Source: Talpa occidentalis
Lineage: Eukaryota > Chordata > Mammalia > Eulipotyphla > Talpidae
Direction of reading: 5' to 3'
NCBI RefSeq assembly: GCF_014898055.3
Contig: NW_023605194.1
Span: 62,287,361-62,351,360 of the forward strand
Length of the DNA stretch: 64,000 nucleotides
Of the stretch, positions 58,346 through 64,000 are shown piece after piece. Numbering within the stretch: the stretch's first letter is position 1; every line of letters begins with the position of its first letter. The notes below the pieces were generated by a model. The model saw only the letters and a program-made list of their open reading frames with translations, had not been told where the DNA came from and made no database searches. Both the position numbers and the translations under genes were made by a program.

Positions 58346-58707
58346 AGAAAAGGGAATTTTTCTGAAACTCACCTTATAATATGAGCAGCAAGAACTTTCA
58401 TTGTTTATGTCCTCTTTTATTATTGAGGTAGAAATAATATATTTAAAAAAAATAATCAAATGCATTAAAAAAATACTTGGAAAGACAATAGTTGGGGTTA
58501 CAAATTTTGAAGTATTTAACATGAAACTTGAAGATAAAAATTATAAGTGCATTTAAATGATTTTAACTAAATTTGTGCATAGTTTAATATGTTTGAATTG
58601 AGGTAATCAAATATTAATTAAAATCTCTCCAGAAGTAACAGTTCTCATTTTGTGTAGAATAAATTCAATTGATAATTTCACAATATTGACAAAAGATGTA
58701 AAGGTTT

Positions 58708-61700
58708 AAGAAAACTAGATTTCTGTAAAGCTCCCAAGAATCCAGGACAAGGAAAAAATAATGAAGCTGACAAGAGGGAAGAAACAGATAACATTCAAAG
58801 GAAAACCAAACAGGCTGACATCAGACTTCTCCGAAGAAACACTACGGGCAAGGAGAGAGTGGAGGGACATAGTCAACAGAATCCAAGAAAACAGATGCCA
58901 ACCAAGAATACTCTATCCCGCAAAGCTCTCCTTCCTCTATGAAGAAAGAATAAGGACCTTCCCAGACAAACAGAAACTCTAGAATTTCATTACGACTAAA
59001 CCCCCACTCCAAAAAACACTACAAGGAGTCCTAAGGCAGAACCTCAGAGGGACAAATAACAATGAAAAAAGGCCAACAGGGCCTCCCCGGTGGCGCAGCG
59101 GTTGAGCGCTGGGTTGCGAAGCTGCCTGCGGCCTCTGCGGCGCCGGTTCGATTCCCGGCTGCTCCCCGGTCACTGGAGGAGGGTCCCACATGGTGCGCAG
59201 ACCTCTCCTGCCACCCGCTGCTCCCCTCAGCAGTGTACTTCAGTCCTTCTGCCTGCTCTGCTCCCCGCTCTGGCTCTGGTGAATTCTCTCACCCTCCCGC
59301 GCTTCTGACTGTACCCAGTGCATGTATAAACAAAAAACAAACAAACAAATAAATAAATAAAACAAAAACATGCATCTATAAAAAAAAAAGGAAGAAATAA
59401 CACTCATTAACATATATTCACCAAACGAAGGACCACCAAAATATATCAGACAACTATTGTCATCTCTGAAAACAGACATCAGAGAAAACACATACATAGT
59501 GGGAGACTTCAACACACCACTGTCAACAATGGACAGATCAACGAGACAAAAAATAAGTAAAGACACTAAAGCTCTAAATAAGTACCTAGAGCACTTGGGC
59601 TTAACAGACATCTATAGAACACTAAACCCCAAAAAAAATGGAGTACACATTTTTCTCAAACGCACACAGATCATTCTCCAGGATTGATCACATACTGGGA
59701 CACAAGACAAACATCAACAGAAACACCAAGACTGAAATCATACCAACCATCTTTTCTGAACATGAAGGCATCAAACTAGAAATAAACCATAAAAAAAAGG
59801 CAAGGAACTCTCTTACCTCATGGAGATTGAAAACCACACTACTGGAAGACCACTGGACTAATCAGGAGATCAAAGAAGAAATTAAAAAATTCTTTGAATT
59901 GAATGACAAGGAGGACACCAATTTCCTAAATGTATGGGATGCAGCAAAAGCAGTAATAAGAGGAAAATATATAGCAATAGAGGCTCACAGCAAGAAACAA
60001 GAAAGAACTCAAAGAAACAACCTAATCTCGAAGCTCAAAGATCTAGAAAAAGAACAACAAAAAAACCCCAAAACCAGTAGAAGAAAAGAAATAATAAAAA
60101 CCAAAGCCGAAATAAATGAAATTGAAACTAAAAAAACAATCTAAAAGATCAATGAAACCAAGAGCTGGTTCTTCAAAAAAATAAATGAAATAGACAAACC
60201 CCTAGCCAGGCTCACAAAGGAAAAAAGAGAGAAAGTACAAATAAACAGGATCATAAATGAAAGAGGAGAAATCACAACAGACACAGCAGAAATCAAAATA
60301 ATAATCAGTAACTACTATGAACAGTTATACGGAAACAAGTTCAACAATCTAGAGGAGATGGACAAATTCTTACAACTCTACAATCACCCAAAGCTAGATA
60401 AAGAAGAAATAGAACACCTAAACAGACCAATTACAAGCAGTGAAATTGAAATGGTAATCAAAAACCTCCCCCAAAAACAAAAGCCCAGGACCTGATGGAT
60501 TTACAAATGAATTCTACCAAAGATTCAGAGACGAATTAGTGCCTATCCTTCACAAACGCTCCCAAAAAATTGAGAAGGAAGGGACAATACTAAACTCGTT
60601 CTATGAAGCCAACATTACACTAATACCAAAACTGAACAAGGACAACACAAAAAAGGAAAACAACAGGTCAATCTCCCTAATGAACACTGATGCAAAAATC
60701 CTCAATAAAATTTTAGCTATCAGAATCCAACAATGTATCCATAAGATAATTCACCACGATCAAGTAGGATTCATTCCAGGGACACAAGGATGGTTCAACA
60801 TCCGAAAATCAATCAACGTTATCCAACACATCAACAAAAAGAAATATAAAAACCATATGATAATATCAATAGATGCTGAGAAAGCTTTCAACAAAGTGCA
60901 ACACCCATTCATGATAAAAACCCTTGAAATTCTTGGGATACAAGGAACATACCTCAACATCATAAAGACCATATATGACAAGCCAACGGCCAGTATCATT
61001 CTCAATGGTGAAAAGCTGAAAGCATTTCCATTAAGATCTGGAACAAGACAAGGATGTCCACTCTCACCACTGCTTTTCAATATAATACTGGAAGTCCTAA
61101 CCAGAGCAATAAGACAAGAGAAAGACATACAAGGAATCCAAATAGGAAAAGAAGAAGTCAAACTATCACTATTTGCAGATGATATGATAATATACATAGA
61201 GAACCCCAAAAACTCCACAGATAAACTAATTCAACTCATCAATCAGTTCAGTAAAGTGGCAGGATACAAAATCAACACGCAAAAGTCAGTAGCCTTCCTA
61301 TACACAAACAATAAATCTGAAGAAGAAGAAATAAAAAAACCATCCCTTTTATTATCAAAACAAAAAAAATCAAATACTTGGGAATAAATCTAACAAAAGA
61401 GGTAAAGGACCTATACAAAGAAAACTATAAAACACTGTTAAAAGAAATAGAAGAAGACACAAAGAAATGGAAAGACATCCCCTGTTCATGGATTGGAAGA
61501 ATAAATATTATTAAAATGGCCATCCTACCAAAAGCAATATACAGATTCAATGCTATTCCAATCAAATTTCAATGTCATTCTTCAAAGAAATAGAACAATT
61601 ATTCATGAAATTCATACGGAATCACCAAAAATCCCGAATAGCCAAAGCTCTCCTGAAAAAGAAAGAAGACAATGGAGGCATCACACGCCCAGACTTCAAA

Positions 61701-63097
61701 CTATACTACAAAGCCATAATCATCAAAACTGCCTGGTATTGGAACAAGAACAGACACACAGACCAATGGAATCGAATAGAAAATCCAGAAATAAACCCAC
61801 AGATTTATGGTCAACTAATCTTTGACAAAGGAGCAAAGAATATGCATTGGAGCAAAGAAAGTTTGTTCAATAAATAGTGCTGGGAAAACTGGGTCACTAC
61901 ATGCAAAAGAATGAAGCTTGACCACTACCTCACACCATACACAAAAATCAACTCAAAATGGATTAAAGAACTAGATATAAGACCTGAAACCATAAAATAC
62001 ATAGAAGGAAATATAGGCGAAACACTACGTGATATGCACCTCAAAGACATCTTTACAGACACATCACCCAAAGCAGTGATAGTGAAGGCAAAGATAAACA
62101 GCTGGGACTATATCAAATTAAAGAGCTTCTGCACAGCAAAAGAAACAATAACAAAAAGAAAGAGAAACCCCACCAATTGGGAGAACATTTTTGCACACAA
62201 CACTAATGATAAAGGACTGATCACAAAAATCTGCAAATAGCTGATGAGACTCAACAACAACAAAGAAAATAATCCAGTCAAAAAATGGGCAGAAGAGCTA
62301 AAAAGAAACTTCTCTGAAGAGGAAATACAAATGGGCAACAGGCATATGAAAAAATGTTCAACCTCACTTGTAATCAGGGAAATGCAAATCAAAACTACCT
62401 TGAGATACCATCTTACACCAGTGAGAATGGTACATATTAAAAAACTAGCAACAAAAAATGTTGGCGAGGATGTGGAGAAAAAGGAACTCTCCTGCACTGC
62501 TGGTGGGAGTGCAAACTGGTCCAACCACTATGGAGAGCTGTGTGGAGATTCCTCAGCCTTCTAAAGGTAGAGCTACCATATGATCCAGCAATTCCACCCC
62601 TAGGTATTTACCCAAAGGACACAGAAACATCAATTCCAAAGAGCACCTGCACCCCTATGTTTACAGCAGCACTGTTTATAATAGCTAAGCTTTGGAAACA
62701 ACCCAAATGCCCAAAAATAGATTACTGGATCAAGAAGATGTGGTACATATACACCATAGAAGATTACTCAGCATTCAAAAAAGATAAACACATGCAATTT
62801 ACAGCAACATGGGTGGCGCTGGAAGGGATCATGCTCAGTGAAATAAGCCAGAAAGAAAAAGAAAAATACCGGATGGTCTCACTCATAGCAGGAATCTGGA
62901 AAACTTAACTAAGGGACCAGGAAAATGAATAACTATAAGAAAGTGAAAATCAAAATCAACAAAAAACTATGAACCAGAGACACTCTATGGGGGGTGGGAC
63001 GCGGGGAGGGGAGGGATTCGGGTCAAAATAAGGGGGTTGCAATTGTATGGGGAATATAAAAATAAAATTTATTTTAAAAAAAGAAAACTAGATTTCT
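58708..63097 (+). mobile_element. L1 LINE, 5'-truncated, with perfect 17-bp TSD
   Basis: Target duplication aagaaaactagatttct at 58708-58724 and 63081-63097; the element is 58725-63080. It begins in ORF1 (C-terminal domain at about 58761-59074, for example ITFKGKPNRLTSDFSEETLR and QPRILYPAKLSF) with a premature TAG at 58979-58981. A SINE lies at 59079-59389. ORF2 then resumes within the endonuclease domain (VGDFNTPLSTMDRSTR near 59500), so roughly its first 110 residues and the intergenic part are missing. The reverse transcriptase follows: [22 protein letters not shown] and the catalytic FADD (near 61172). Several frameshifts (about 59640, 60142, 60490, 61378) inactivate ORF2. The 3' UTR with its G-rich tract and A-tail ends at 63080. 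Confidence 0.95.
59079..59389 (+). mobile_element. SINE type B at an L1 internal deletion
   Basis: Head gggcctccccggtggcgcag with intact CpGs, among the best preserved copies here; tail cccagtgcatgtataaacaa then an irregular A-rich run. No target duplication is visible. L1 sequence on its two sides is not contiguous. Confidence 0.9.
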
Positions 63098-64000
63098 ACA
63101 GTTTTAATTTGATAAGTTGAATATTAAGTTAAATCTCAAGTAACTTTAATCAGTTTCATTAAATTTGAAAGTTCCCCCATGAAGACAAAAATGGACATTG
63201 ATAGTTTGGAGGTCAGAGACTAAATTTTCTATTCAATAAATATAGACATTCCAAGTCAGAAATCATTACAAGTGGAATTAAAACAACATCACACATGACT
63301 GAATTCAACATTCTCAGGTTGGATATTAGCTGAAATGTAGAACTAGCAGTGTTCAGAAATTTATCTTCTATCTCTATTTTATCCTCAGTACTGAGAAATG
63401 TGTTTCTGGTACCACATTCTTCATTAAAGTGATTGGAATCTCTCATCATGTATTGAGTATAACTTATAATACATGCTACTGGTAATATTCTGTTAAACAG
63501 TCCTATATCAACAATGTCTTAATCTGTACATTACCTCAGGCACTGGTCTATATGAATTACAAAGAAGGCATGTATAGTACTAATTGCCAAGGAACTTGCA
63601 AAATTATTTTTTGTAATAAAAAGTTATATTGAGTGGAGTCATTGATCATCCTACTTTCTATTTTAATTGGGTAGAAACTAATAAACCATTCAGAGACAAA
63701 TACTCTTTTTCATCAAGACTTTTTTCATATTATATTTCTTTGAGGGACCAAAGGAAGTGTTAAGTTAAAGTAAGTTTAAATTATAAGTAAGATCTCTAAA
63801 CATGCACATAAAAACTACAAAGTTTTTCTAAAATGTTAACTTGGTGGTATATTCTGTGTGTTTCAACTTCTTAAGCATTTTGTGTTATTATTGAAATTAT
63901 CTCTAATAAGTACATATTATTTTTTATCTGAAAAAGTTAACACATTCTAAAATGAGGTACATAAAATTATAAACGTCATGTAAAATAGTCATACTTACAT
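63098..64000. other. Intergenic, AT-rich, unassigned
   Basis: No gene or recognised repeat after the L1 target site to the end of the window. Confidence 0.5.

Noticed and set aside
60539..61387. 282-codon ORF with reverse-transcriptase motifs
   Set aside because: Not a separate gene: it is part of L1 ORF2 in the 58725-63080 element, already annotated and frameshifted.
1..64000. CRISPR arrays, operons or bacterial features
   Set aside because: The window is mammalian nuclear DNA; repeats are dispersed retroelements and microsatellites, with no regular spacer structure.

Overview
The window is vertebrate nuclear DNA from a placental mammal. It carries most of one protein-coding gene, FAS (TNFRSF6/CD95, the death receptor), on the + strand. 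Exons 2 to 9 are all recognisable, with correct splice signals and a continuous reading frame: 136+138+109+56+72+62+19+335 coding bases make 309 codons plus a stop. Exon 1 (start codon and most of the signal peptide) is not seen and presumably lies upstream, so bases 1-12411 read as intron 1. No other functional gene was found. The species is not identified. The tRNA-derived SINE family, with about 25 copies here, does not match the cetartiodactyl, horse or carnivore SINEs I know; a laurasiatherian such as a bat is my best guess, at low confidence.

Layout. 1-12411: FAS intron 1, with SINEs, an unidentified processed pseudogene, a tiny retroposed tRNA-Pro half, an old MaLR-like LTR, a nearly full-length Tigger1 DNA transposon split by a SINE, a retroviral-type LTR and MIR remnants. 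12412-12547: exon 2. 12548-23248: intron 2, made largely of L1 (a younger L1 split by a solo LTR, beside a degraded ancient L1) and SINEs. 23249-33616: exons 3 to 9, with SINEs, a Tigger2-like element and L1 in the introns. 33617-about 34950: 3' UTR, followed by an L1 insertion. The rest, to 64000, is intergenic: ancient L1/L2/MIR, nested SINEs, two CTCF-like motifs, a twin-primed L1, an RPL29 processed pseudogene, and a 4.36-kb L1 with a perfect 17-bp target-site duplication.

Function. The predicted FAS product is a type I membrane receptor: cysteine-rich ligand-binding domains from exons 2-5, a transmembrane segment from exon 6, a short juxtamembrane segment from exons 7-8 and a death domain from exon 9. 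Compared with human FAS it has a shorter N-terminal segment, a 19-base microexon 8, a weak exon 5 donor, Cys in place of the regulatory death-domain Tyr, and a C-terminus NLV in place of SLV. I found no undescribed gene system. The most unusual items are the tailless tRNA-half insertion, a 43-bp locally templated duplication inside an L1, a very short SINE form, the hairpin-bearing solo LTR and the co-oriented CTCF-like pair.
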